NCBI GenBank assembly: GCA_026416065.1
Contig: JAOAFW010000128.1
Span: forward strand, 1-5,619
Length of the DNA stretch: 5,619 nt
Source: Fimbriimonadales bacterium
GTDB lineage: Bacteria > Armatimonadota > Fimbriimonadia > Fimbriimonadales > GBS-DC
Direction: 5' to 3'
Positions 1 to 5,600 of this stretch are shown here, one piece after another. Position 1 is the stretch's first letter. The number at the start of each line of letters is the position of its first letter. The translations under genes were made by a program, and so were the position numbers. The notes under the pieces were generated by a model. It did no database searches. It saw nothing but the letters and a program-made list of their open reading frames with translations, and was not told where the DNA came from.

Positions 1-19
1 AGATGTGTATAAGAGACAG
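1..19 (+). other. Tn5/Nextera mosaic-end adapter (technical)
   Basis: The first 19 bases read AGATGTGTATAAGAGACAG, identical to the Tn5 mosaic end used in tagmentation libraries. This is untrimmed adapter, not genomic DNA. It creates a false start codon at position 3 whose translation begins MCIRDS, a well-known adapter peptide; those residues do not belong to the gene that follows. Genomic sequence starts at 20. Confidence 0.97.
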
Positions 20-647
20 CAATTATACGCAGTGGTTGGTGGGGATGGAGCAGTTGCCCGCATTCGAACTCAAGCGCGGGCGTGTCATCCTGCGCTTCAA
101 GCCCACCGAGTACCTTGCCAGCCAGTTCAATCTGCAGAGCAAGCCTGATAAACCGATTCCGGGTAAGCACTGGGCGCGCGGGCATGGCTATGTGGAGTAC
201 GCGGTGCGAATCCCCGAAGGCGTGTCGCTAAGCGAAGTGAAGCGCATTCGCCTGGGGATGGAGGTGGGTGCGAAAGCGGGGCGCGAGAAAGTGGACTGGG
301 CGCAGCGCGTCCACCCCGACGACTATCCTCAGACCGACGGCAAGAAGTACCCCTCGCGCGTGCTGGTGGAAATCGCGGGCGAACGTGTCGCCACTTGGGA
401 GCTGCCCGACGACCCTGCCGACGCGCGCGGCGTCCTCTCGCACTGGGCAGGCGTGGAACGCGGCTCCTACGGCTACCTGATGGAGGCGACGCTGGAGATG
501 ACCCCTGTGCTGCGGGCAAGGCTTCAGCAAGACCGCCAGATTCGCATTCGCCTGATTGTGCCCCCCGACCTGCCCGGCGGGGTCGCGATTTACGGCGCGT
601 CGATGGGCTGCTACCCGATGGAGCCTGCCATCGTGCTGGAATACTGA
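20..647 (+). CDS. C-terminal part of a glycoside hydrolase family 2-like protein (5' partial)
   Basis: This is the 3' end of a larger gene. The frame is open from the adapter junction to the TGA at 645-647, and the true start lies off the contig. About 208 residues remain. They contain no membrane segment or signal and look like beta-sandwich sequence: alternating hydrophobic strands, many Trp/Tyr/Gly residues, and segments such as KYPSRVLVEIAGERV, LPDDPADARGVLSHW, GSYGYL and GGVAIYGASMGCYP. From memory, the DG..YPS.V.V.I.G...LPDDPADARGVLS...GSYGYL arrangement recurs in the C-terminal domain of some GH2 (beta-galactosidase/beta-glucuronidase-like) enzymes, where it follows the TIM barrel. The catalytic barrel is not in the window, so substrate and activity cannot be judged. 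It is convergent with the metallophosphoesterase, with 3 bp between the stops. The family call is recall-based; the reading frame itself is secure. Confidence 0.6.
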
Positions 648-650
648 GGT

Positions 651-1487
651 CTATTGAGGCAATAACTCAATCACGCTCAGCTCGGGGCGCGTGTACCAGC
701 GCGGTACACTGCGCCCGTGCGTCACCCCGCTGGTGATATAGATCCAGGTATCGCCCTCCAGATACAGTCCGTAGGGGTGGCTTGTGCCGTACTTCGTCTT
801 GGGGATGTAGCTGCGCCCGAACAGTTTCTGCATCGTGCGATGGGCGGTTGCAGGCATCCACACTTGCCCTGCATGCGTGTGTCCCGCCACAATCAGCGTC
901 GTCCGATTGCGGTAGGGGCTAAGCACCGCGTCGGGATTGTGCGAGAGCAGGATTACGGGATGACGCGGCTTTTCAGGAAGGCCTCGGAACGCCTTCGCCC
1001 AGTCAGGCTTGCGGAACCACAGGTCGTAGATGCCTACCAGCGTCAGTTTCGTCTCGCCCTTGCGCACGGTCAGGTTCTCTTCCCGTAGCACGCGCACACC
1101 CGAATCGCCTAAGGCGCGTATTACGGCGTCTTTGCCTGACCAGTGGTCGTGGTTGCCCAGCACGGCGTACACGCCCAGTGGCGCATGCACACCCAGCAGC
1201 GCTCGCTTCAGATACGGCAAGCCGTGATGCGTATGCACATAGTCGCCCACCAGCAAGATGATATCAGGGTTTTCCGCCATCGCGCGTTGCAGGCAGTCGC
1301 GGGCATGCTGCATGCTGGCTTCGTCAGTGATGTGAAAATCGCCCAGCACGGCGATTCGAACCGGCTCGTTCACGGGCGCGGAGATTGCCACAGAGCGCAT
1401 GCGCGTCCACCTGCCCACTGCAAAGCCTCCAAACAGAACGAGCAGACCAGTCAACCCGACCCCAAGCATCCAGCGTCGCGTGCGCAT
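651..1487 (-). CDS. Calcineurin-like metallophosphoesterase, membrane-anchored or Tat-exported (YaeI/YkuE-type)
   Basis: A two-metal phosphoesterase of the calcineurin-like fold. With the ATG at 1487-1485 it has 278 residues. All fold motifs are present in order: GDFH (D50, H52), GDYVH (D82), GNHDH (N112, H113, D114), SHNPD (H183) and GHTHAGQ (H203, H205), the last typical of the YaeI/YkuE/LpxG branch. The N-terminus MRTRRWMLGVGLTG... has a basic n-region, a hydrophobic stretch at about residues 7-25 and a TRRWML motif resembling a twin-arginine signal. Bacillus subtilis YkuE of this branch is a Tat substrate, so action at or outside the membrane is likely; the substrate could be a lipid or envelope phosphodiester. 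The frame extends upstream to a TTG at 1589-1587, but those 34 extra codons precede the signal sequence and cross the divergent promoter region, so I reject them. No good Shine-Dalgarno is seen at the ATG (AGAAGG lies too far upstream), which may mean a leaderless transcript. Confidence 0.9.
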   Translation of the reverse strand: MRTRRWMLGVGLTGLLVLFGGFAVGRWTRMRSVAISAPVNEPVRIAVLGDFHITDEASMQHARDCLQRAMAENPDIILLVGDYVHTHHGLPYLKRALLGVHAPLGVYAVLGNHDHWSGKDAVIRALGDSGVRVLREENLTVRKGETKLTLVGIYDLWFRKPDWAKAFRGLPEKPRHPVILLSHNPDAVLSPYRNRTTLIVAGHTHAGQVWMPATAHRTMQKLFGRSYIPKTKYGTSHPYGLYLEGDTWIYITSGVTHGRSVPRWYTRPELSVIELLPQ

Positions 1488-1488
1488 C

Positions 1489-1510
1489 GTCAGAAAATAT
1501 ACCTTCTGAC
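1489..1510. promoter_or_regulatory. 7-bp inverted repeat over the putative -10 of the metallophosphoesterase gene
   Basis: GTCAGAA (1489-1495) and TTCTGAC (1504-1510) are perfect inverted copies around an 8-nt spacer. The spacer holds AATATA (1496-1501), which reads TATATT on the minus strand and could be a -10 box. The repeat ends one base before the start codon at 1487. It could be an operator that occludes the promoter, or a short hairpin at the 5' end of the message. A 7-bp repeat can also arise by chance. Confidence 0.35.
1496..1501 (-). promoter_or_regulatory. Putative -10 box (TATATT) of the metallophosphoesterase gene
   Basis: On the minus strand this reads TATATT, one mismatch from TATAAT. 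The start codon begins 8 nt beyond it, so transcription starting the usual 6-8 nt downstream of a -10 would begin at or next to the ATG. That fits the lack of a usable Shine-Dalgarno. No good -35 is present at the expected spacing, so the call stays weak. Confidence 0.35.
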
Positions 1511-1564
1511 TGAATCGCCCGGATAGACAACGAGGGAATCTGAGGAAAGGGAACTTTTCTGCCC

Positions 1565-1588
1565 TGTGTACGTATAGACATATGCACA
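1565..1588. promoter_or_regulatory. Imperfect 24-bp palindrome, candidate ArsR-family operator
   Basis: The segment runs from TGTG (1565-1568) to CACA (1585-1588) with partial symmetry inside (7 of 12 half-site positions match) and CATATG near its right side. It lies 7-31 bp upstream of the regulator's start codon. ArsR/SmtB repressors commonly bind imperfect AT-containing palindromes of about this size overlapping their own promoter. A second small repeat overlaps it: ATAGAC (1574-1579) with GTCTAT (1592-1597), the latter running into the start codon. Function is inferred from position and symmetry only. Confidence 0.35.
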
Positions 1589-1595
1589 ACGGTCT

Positions 1596-1922
1596 ATGAA
1601 CGAGCCATTAGAGCGAAAGGCGATTCAGATTGCGCGGGCGCTGGCAGACCCCACGCGCCTGAACATCTTGCGCGTGCTGCTCCAGCACCCGGAACTTTCC
1701 TGTGGGGATCTGGCGGATCGGTTCCCCGTAGCGCAATCTACGGTCTCCCACCATCTGAATATCCTGATGAACGCGGAGTTAGTCGCTATGCGCAAGCAGG
1801 GACAGCACCATTACTTCCGCGCCCAGCGGGAGACGCTTTGCGCGTTTGCCCGGTGGCTCGCCACACTGGAACAGACCGAGTGCGACTCACTACACCCTAA
1901 GGAGGAGGTTCATTATGGCTAA
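1596..1922 (+). CDS. ArsR/SmtB-family winged-helix transcriptional repressor
   Basis: A 108-residue DNA-binding regulator of normal ArsR-family length. It shows the family core: ALADPTRLNILRVL (residues 15-28), then the helix-turn-helix with recognition helix AQSTVSHHLNIL (46-57), and the beta-hairpin wing around MRKQGQHHYF (65-74). Classical arsenic sensors carry ELCVCDL in helix 3; here the equivalent is ELSCGDL (33-39), so both usual Cys ligands are replaced (Ser, Gly) and one Cys (C36) sits in the middle position. Other cysteines are C82 and C96. An arsenite or zinc sensor of the textbook type is therefore unlikely, and the signal is unknown. The ATG at 1596 is chosen because the protein begins typically there; no Shine-Dalgarno precedes it. 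Its 3' end overlaps yceI by 8 nt, so it heads that operon and probably represses it. Confidence 0.92.
   Translation: MNEPLERKAIQIARALADPTRLNILRVLLQHPELSCGDLADRFPVAQSTVSHHLNILMNAELVAMRKQGQHHYFRAQRETLCAFARWLATLEQTECDSLHPKEEVHYG
1899..1908 (+). promoter_or_regulatory. Strong Shine-Dalgarno for yceI inside the arsR-type gene
   Basis: AAGGAGGAGG lies 6 nt before the ATG at 1915, within the last codons of the regulator gene. This fixes the YceI start at 1915 rather than the upstream ATG at 1846. The signal is much stronger than anything in front of the regulator itself, so YceI is probably made in greater amounts than its repressor. Confidence 0.85.
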
Positions 1923-2472
1923 GCGGTTCCAAACGCGCTTCTGGGCGCATGTGGCGATACTATCGACGCTGGTTGGCTCTTTGCAATCGGTGCAGGCGCA
2001 AGCCGTGACTTACAGGATTGACCCCGTTCACTCGTTCATCGTGTTCCGCGTGAAGCATCTGAACACGGGGTTCGCCTACGGACGGTTCAACTCCTTTACG
2101 GGCACGATGGTCGTGGATGAGCGGAACCCTGCAAACAGCTCCATCGAGCTGGAGATCGATGCAAACAGCGTGGATACCGGCAACAGCCAGCGCGACGATC
2201 ACCTGCGCAATCCCGACTTCTTCAACGCACGTCAGTTCCCCAAGATTACCTTCAAGAGTACGCGCGTGCGCAAAATCAGCAACAACACGGTGGAAGTGCA
2301 GGGCAACCTGACGATGCGCGGTGTGACTCGACCGATTACCGTGCGTGTCGAGTTTACGGGCAAGGGTCGCAACCAGCGCGGTCAGGAGATTATCGGCTTT
2401 GAGACCACGTTCACCATCCGCCGCAGTCAGTTCAACATCAACTACGGCTTAAACGTCGCTCTGGCGGACTAG
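1915..2472 (+). CDS. yceI: YceI-family exported lipocalin-like protein, C-terminus shortened by an in-frame TAG
   Basis: A 185-residue secreted protein. Residues 1-30 form a signal peptide: basic MAKRFQTR, a hydrophobic stretch, and an AQA site for cleavage after A30. The mature part is the YceI beta-barrel: YRIDPVHSFIVFRVKHL (33-49), GRFNSFTGTMVVDERNP (56-72), SVDTGNSQRDDHLRNPDFF (85-103), FPKITFKST (108-116), GNLTMRGVTRPITV (130-143) and GFETTFTIRRSQFNINYG (161-178). YceI proteins bind isoprenoid-type lipids (for example polyprenyl chains) in the barrel, usually in the periplasm; some are stress-induced. The frame ends at TAG (2470-2472) after ALAD, where the last strand should follow. Twelve more codons in the same frame encode that strand, so the stop looks like a replaced Glu codon. 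The shortened barrel may be unstable unless the stop is read through. The gene is second in the operon, overlapping the regulator by 8 nt. Confidence 0.93.
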   Translation: MAKRFQTRFWAHVAILSTLVGSLQSVQAQAVTYRIDPVHSFIVFRVKHLNTGFAYGRFNSFTGTMVVDERNPANSSIELEIDANSVDTGNSQRDDHLRNPDFFNARQFPKITFKSTRVRKISNNTVEVQGNLTMRGVTRPITVRVEFTGKGRNQRGQEIIGFETTFTIRRSQFNINYGLNVALAD

Positions 2473-2511
2473 GTGCGAGCCACGTTTGCTGTGGAGGGTA
2501 TTCGTCAGTGA
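2473..2511 (+). other. Orphaned last strand of YceI beyond the in-frame TAG
   Basis: Directly after the TAG, in the same frame, come codons for VRATFAVEGIRQ and then TGA (2509-2511). This matches the usual YceI ending; E. coli YceI, from memory, ends EVDLIISVEGVQQK. The single residue replaced by the stop aligns with that Glu, one base change from GAG. The TGA overlaps the GTG start of the next gene by 4 nt (GTGA), the arrangement expected if this had been the original end of yceI. Readthrough would give a 198-residue protein. Confidence 0.8.
2493..2498 (+). promoter_or_regulatory. Shine-Dalgarno for the multi-span membrane protein gene
   Basis: GGAGGG is followed by 9 nt and then GTG at 2508. 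It supports GTG as the start, which has no nearby ATG alternative; the next in-frame Met is more than 100 codons downstream and would remove the first four membrane segments. Confidence 0.7.
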
Positions 2512-3362
2512 GCGTTGTTATCGAGAGCACACTGACGGCGGGGCTGGCGGCTCTGGCAGCGGGAGTCTTTTGGCTGCTGGGCTGGCGGCTCCGCCGCGCC
2601 CACATATGGCTTGCGCCGCTGGGCGTGAGCGTCGGGTTCGCGGTGCTGTTCTGGCGTGTGCAGGGTCGCCCCGACTTCCCGCCGTTGGACGCCACGCACT
2701 GGGCGTTCTGGCACGCATTGTTTGCCCTGCCGCTCGGCTGGCTCGCGGGGATTGGCGCGTCCTACCGCTGGGTGTGGGTCTGGGGGGCGCTGCTGGGCGC
2801 GTTGTGGTTGCTTGTACCGCCGCTCTACCCGCTTATGCAGTCGGGCTACTGGTCGAACATGGCAGGCGTGGCGTACATCATGGCGTTCGCTTTAGCAACC
2901 TGGCTACTGATGACGCTCAGCGCGCCGGTGGGCGACGAGGCGGGCGCTGCCGTCCCCTTCCTGTTAGCAACGGTGGGCGGAATTAGTGCAGGCGTGCTGT
3001 TCTATGGTGCAAAAAGCGCGTCGCTGGCGCAGCTCTCGGGCACGCTGGGTGGGACTATCGGATTAGGGGTAGTGTTCGGTCTCGCACTGCGCCGCTTCCA
3101 TCTCGGCAGGGGCGCGATTGCGCTCACGGTGTTCCTGTTTATGTCGCTCTGGACAACCGCGCTCGGGTTCGCAAACCTGACACTGGGACAGCTCACGCTG
3201 TTGTACCTGCTGGCGTTCGCCCCAGCGTTGCGGCTGCTGCCGGCGTTGAAGCGTCAGTCACCTGCGATACGATTCGCGTTGCCTCTGGTAATTCTTATTC
3301 TTGTAGGCGGAACCGTCGTCTGGCTCCAGTACAACGCTTACATGGCACAGGGCGTGAACTAA
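2508..3362 (+). CDS. Unrecognised integral membrane protein with about ten transmembrane segments
   Basis: A 284-residue protein I do not recognise. It is almost entirely hydrophobic, with likely spans at about residues 8-26, 33-49, 66-84, 88-106, 117-137, 148-166, 173-194, 203-221, 224-244 and 254-273. Short basic loops (RLRR 27-30, LRRFHLGR 194-201, LKRQ 247-250) would lie on the cytoplasmic side by the positive-inside rule. The third and fourth spans are rich in Trp and Tyr (SYRWVWVWGALLGALW), and the sixth to eighth contain Gly-rich small-residue faces (GGISAGVLFYG, GTLGGTIGLGVVFG). It has no nucleotide-binding, metal or cytochrome motif; four scattered His (32, 64, 69, 198) do not resemble the b561 haem pattern. 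It starts with GTG in a 4-nt overlap with the ancestral yceI stop, so it is the third operon gene and may handle the same lipid or envelope process. That is inference from position. Confidence 0.85.
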   Translation: MSVVIESTLTAGLAALAAGVFWLLGWRLRRAHIWLAPLGVSVGFAVLFWRVQGRPDFPPLDATHWAFWHALFALPLGWLAGIGASYRWVWVWGALLGALWLLVPPLYPLMQSGYWSNMAGVAYIMAFALATWLLMTLSAPVGDEAGAAVPFLLATVGGISAGVLFYGAKSASLAQLSGTLGGTIGLGVVFGLALRRFHLGRGAIALTVFLFMSLWTTALGFANLTLGQLTLLYLLAFAPALRLLPALKRQSPAIRFALPLVILILVGGTVVWLQYNAYMAQGVN

Positions 3363-3446
3363 TACAGCTACTAAGCGTGATTGAGCGTATCGCCCTCACG
3401 CGGGCACATAGGTATACTTCATAGCGTCTAATGTTCAGGAGGCAAC
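3363..3446 (+). promoter_or_regulatory. Spacer with possible promoter for the TPR gene
   Basis: This 84-bp gap separates the membrane protein gene from the TPR gene. TATACT (3413-3418) is one mismatch from a -10 box and would give a leader of about 20 nt, but no convincing -35 sits at the normal distance. An inverted pair GCGTGA (3375-3380) / TCACGC (3396-3401) has a 15-nt loop and no following T-run, so it is a poor candidate for an intrinsic terminator. The TPR and NAD kinase genes may have their own promoter here or be read through from upstream. Confidence 0.4.
3437..3442 (+). promoter_or_regulatory. Shine-Dalgarno AGGAGG of the TPR gene
   Basis: A perfect AGGAGG precedes a tandem ATGATG. 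Spacing is 4 nt to the first ATG (3447) and 7 nt to the second (3450), so translation may well begin at the second; the proteins differ by one Met. Confidence 0.8.
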
Positions 3447-4868
3447 ATGATGCGAACTGTGGCGAGCTGGATGCTGACTTTGTGTTTACTCAGCTGGTTA
3501 GGAGCGCAAACTGTACGGGACGCCGTCAACTTAGCGAATCAAGGCAAGACCCAAGAGGCTATCGAAGCGTTTGAAACGCTTTACCAGCGCAACAAAGACA
3601 ATCCGACCATCCTAAACTGGCTGGGTTATCTGTATCTGAAGGCTGGTAAATACGCTGAGGCGGTGCCGAAGCTGGAGGAAGCAACGAAACTGACGCCTAA
3701 TAATGCCGAAGCGTGGAACAATCTCGGCAACGCTTACTTGCATACGAACCAGTTGGACAAATCAATCAGTGCTTACCGCAAGGCAATCGAGATCAAGCCC
3801 AACGACGCCGATGCACACTACAACTTGGGCAATCTCTACACCAAAACACGCCAGTACCAGAAGGCGATTGAACATTATCAGAAAGCTATTCAACTCAATC
3901 CGCGCGACGCGAACGCCCACAACAATCTCGGCTATGCTTACCAGATGTCTCAGCAGAACACGCGTGCGGCGCAGAGTTATCAGCGGGCAGTGCAGTTAGA
4001 CCCGCGCAATCCCACCTTCCGCTACAATTACGCCTTGATACTGGCGCAGCAGGGTCAGTGGCGAGAAGCAGCGACGAATCTGGAGCAGGTGCTACCCCAG
4101 ATGCCGAACGAGGCAGGCGGCTGGCTTAAGCTGGGCGAGGCATACATGCGCCTGCGCCAGCCCGACAAAGCGATTCAGGCGCTCCAGCGAGGCGTTCGCG
4201 CGCATCCTGACAATCCTGACCTCTACTATAATCTGGGTGTCGCGCATCTACAACAAGGCAACCTGGCAGCGGCGGCGAACGCATTTGAGAACGCGCTGAA
4301 CCTACGCCCGAACGACGCAGAGGCGTTGAACCAGCTCGGCTTTGTGCAACTCCGGCAGGGACGCCTTGACGATGCCATCGCGGCTCTGCAACGCGCTCTT
4401 GAGATAAATCCGCGACTCAACAGTGCGCGGCTAAACCTTGCGACCGCGAAGCGCCGAAAAGGCGAAACCGACGACGCGCTCAAACTCTACCAGCAGGTGG
4501 TTGCCGCCGACCCCAAAAATCAGGAAGCGCGTCTGGCAATCGGCGACCTGTTGCTGGAGAAAGGGGATTACCGCAACGCGGAAGCACAATACCGCGCCGT
4601 GCTCAAAGAGAACGAGCGGGCACACGCCGCGTGGAATAATCTGGGCATTACGCTGATGCGCACAGACCGCGTGCAGGAAGCAATTCAGGTGCTGGAGCGG
4701 GCTGTGGCTTTGAATCCCACCTCCGCGGTCTACCTGAACAATCTGGGCGCTGCCTACGAACGCGCAGGACAGATTGCGAAAGCGCGCACTCACTATCAGG
4801 AAGCGTTGAAGTTAGACCCCAAGTTTGAGGATGCCCGCAAGAACTTAGACCGGCTGGCGAAGCGATAG
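3447..4868 (+). CDS. Exported tetratricopeptide-repeat (TPR) protein, 12-13 repeats
   Basis: A 473-residue protein consisting of a signal peptide and a TPR array. Residues 1-20 (MMRTVASWMLTLCLLSWLGA) form a short signal sequence with probable cleavage after A20, so the array should act outside the cytoplasm. From residue 53 to 460 the repeat is an exact 34-residue period with no insertion or deletion: twelve units starting at 53, 87, 121, 155, 189, 223, 257, 291, 325, 359, 393 and 427. A weaker unit at about 19-52 comes first. Typical positions are visible, such as W/A.NNLG.AY (AEAWNNLGNAYLHT 87-100), A...Y.KAI (107-114) and the closing .L.P.. (DP/NP) turn. Such arrays form a superhelix that binds peptides or assembles complexes; there is no catalytic domain, and the partner cannot be named. 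The C-terminal helix KNLDRLAKR caps the solenoid. NAD kinase begins 1 nt after the stop. Confidence 0.93.
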   Translation: MMRTVASWMLTLCLLSWLGAQTVRDAVNLANQGKTQEAIEAFETLYQRNKDNPTILNWLGYLYLKAGKYAEAVPKLEEATKLTPNNAEAWNNLGNAYLHTNQLDKSISAYRKAIEIKPNDADAHYNLGNLYTKTRQYQKAIEHYQKAIQLNPRDANAHNNLGYAYQMSQQNTRAAQSYQRAVQLDPRNPTFRYNYALILAQQGQWREAATNLEQVLPQMPNEAGGWLKLGEAYMRLRQPDKAIQALQRGVRAHPDNPDLYYNLGVAHLQQGNLAAAANAFENALNLRPNDAEALNQLGFVQLRQGRLDDAIAALQRALEINPRLNSARLNLATAKRRKGETDDALKLYQQVVAADPKNQEARLAIGDLLLEKGDYRNAEAQYRAVLKENERAHAAWNNLGITLMRTDRVQEAIQVLERAVALNPTSAVYLNNLGAAYERAGQIAKARTHYQEALKLDPKFEDARKNLDRLAKR

Positions 4869-4869
4869 C

Positions 4870-5600
4870 ATGGCGAATGTGCTGATTATCTACAACGCGG
4901 GGAAGCCTGAGGCAGCGCGCCGCGCCCAAGAAACTGCGCAGTGGCTCCGCGCGGAAGGCTACGGCGTGGTGCTGGCAGACCAACCCACCGCCGCCCGCTG
5001 GAGCCAGCCACCCGAGCCGAATCTCGCTCTGGTAATCACGCTGGGCGGCGACGGTACCCTGCTCACGGGCGCAGCAATCGCTGCGCCCGCGGGCGTTCCC
5101 CTGCTTGGAGTCCATCTGGGACGCTTCGGATTCATCGCGCAGGTGGAGCCCGACGAGATTATCGACGCACTCCAACGCTGGCAGTCGGGTGACTACCAGG
5201 TTCAGGAGCGGTTGATGGCGCAGGCGCGGGTGGAAGGCGAAGTGCGCGTATCGGTCGCACTGAACGAAATCACCTTGCTGCGGATGCCCACCGCGCCTAT
5301 GCTCAATTTCACGATTCGCATCAACGACCTGCTTCTCACTACGTACCCCGCTGATGGTTCACTCGTCGCCACGCCGACGGGTTCCACTGCGTATGCGCTT
5401 TCGGCGGGCGCACCGGTCGTCCATCCGCAGACGGAAGCGCTGATTCTGACCCCCATCTCCCCCCATACGCTGGGCGCGCGCCCCCTTGTGTTGCCCCCCA
5501 GCGCCCGCATCAGTATCGAGATCCGCTGCGAAGCAACCAACGAACCCAACGCCCAGGCGATTATGACCACTGACGGCAGACGCCACCAGACGCTCAACAT
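4870..5600 (+). CDS. nadK: NAD kinase, 3' partial (cut by contig end)
   Basis: NAD kinase phosphorylates NAD to NADP in the cytoplasm using ATP or polyphosphate. The frame is open from ATG 4870 to the adapter junction, giving 243 complete codons plus two bases. Family motifs occur in order: LGGDGTLL (58-65, with catalytic D61), LLGVHLGRFGFIAQVEPDEI (78-97), the ALNEITLLR segment (130-138, N132/E133), DGSLVATPTGSTAYALSAG (162-180) and LTPISPHTLGARPLVLP (193-209). Family members are usually about 280-300 residues, so roughly the last 40-50 are missing. The normally conserved SAGGP is SAGAP here (A181), which is mild. The start is 1 nt beyond the TPR stop without a clear Shine-Dalgarno, so translation probably depends on ribosomes arriving from the TPR gene. 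A strong hairpin lies within the gene at 5066-5089. Minus-strand frames over this region are shadows. Confidence 0.96.
5066..5089 (+). repeat. Perfect 10-bp hairpin within nadK
   Basis: CGGGCGCAGC (5066-5075) and GCTGCGCCCG (5080-5089) pair perfectly around the 4-nt loop AATC. It lies just after the GGDGT codons and encodes part of TGAAIAAPAG. There is no T-run, so it is not an intrinsic terminator. Ala/Gly-rich coding in a GC-rich genome makes such stems more likely by chance. Confidence 0.7.

Larger units (their letters stand above)
1488..1595. promoter_or_regulatory. Divergent promoter region between metallophosphoesterase and arsR-type gene
   Basis: A 108-bp gap separates two divergently transcribed genes, so it must hold the promoters of both unless they are read from elsewhere. 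It contains a -10-like TATATT for the minus-strand gene, a TATAGA (1573-1578) that could serve the plus-strand gene, and three short inverted repeats described separately. Neither start codon has a normally spaced Shine-Dalgarno. I found no convincing -35 hexamer for either promoter. Autorepression by the adjacent ArsR-type protein is the usual arrangement in this family and is inferred here. Confidence 0.6.

Noticed and set aside
127..530. Minus-strand open frames opposite the GH2-like gene
   Set aside because: Arg/Ser/Pro-rich antisense translations typical of GC-rich coding DNA; no start context or motif.
653..671. ATTGAG...CTCAAT inverted repeat between the convergent genes as a bidirectional terminator
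   Set aside because: The stem is only 6 bp, AT-rich, lacks a T-run on either strand and lies mostly within the metallophosphoesterase coding end.
1488..1589. Longer metallophosphoesterase starting at TTG 1589
   Set aside because: The extra 34 residues would place a Phe/Arg-rich stretch before a clear signal sequence and would use up nearly the whole divergent promoter region. ATG at 1487 gives a normal N-terminus.
1846..1914. Upstream ATG at 1846 as the YceI start
   Set aside because: It would bury the signal peptide behind 23 residues encoded inside the regulator gene; the ATG at 1915 has a near-perfect Shine-Dalgarno.
3375..3401. GCGTGA...TCACGC as an intrinsic terminator after the membrane protein gene
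   Set aside because: Six-base stem, 15-nt loop and no T-tract; not convincing.
4648..5175. Open frame of 175 codons on the minus strand across the TPR/nadK junction
   Set aside because: Low-complexity, Arg/Pro/Cys-rich translation without recognisable motifs, lying opposite two well-supported genes; a shadow frame.
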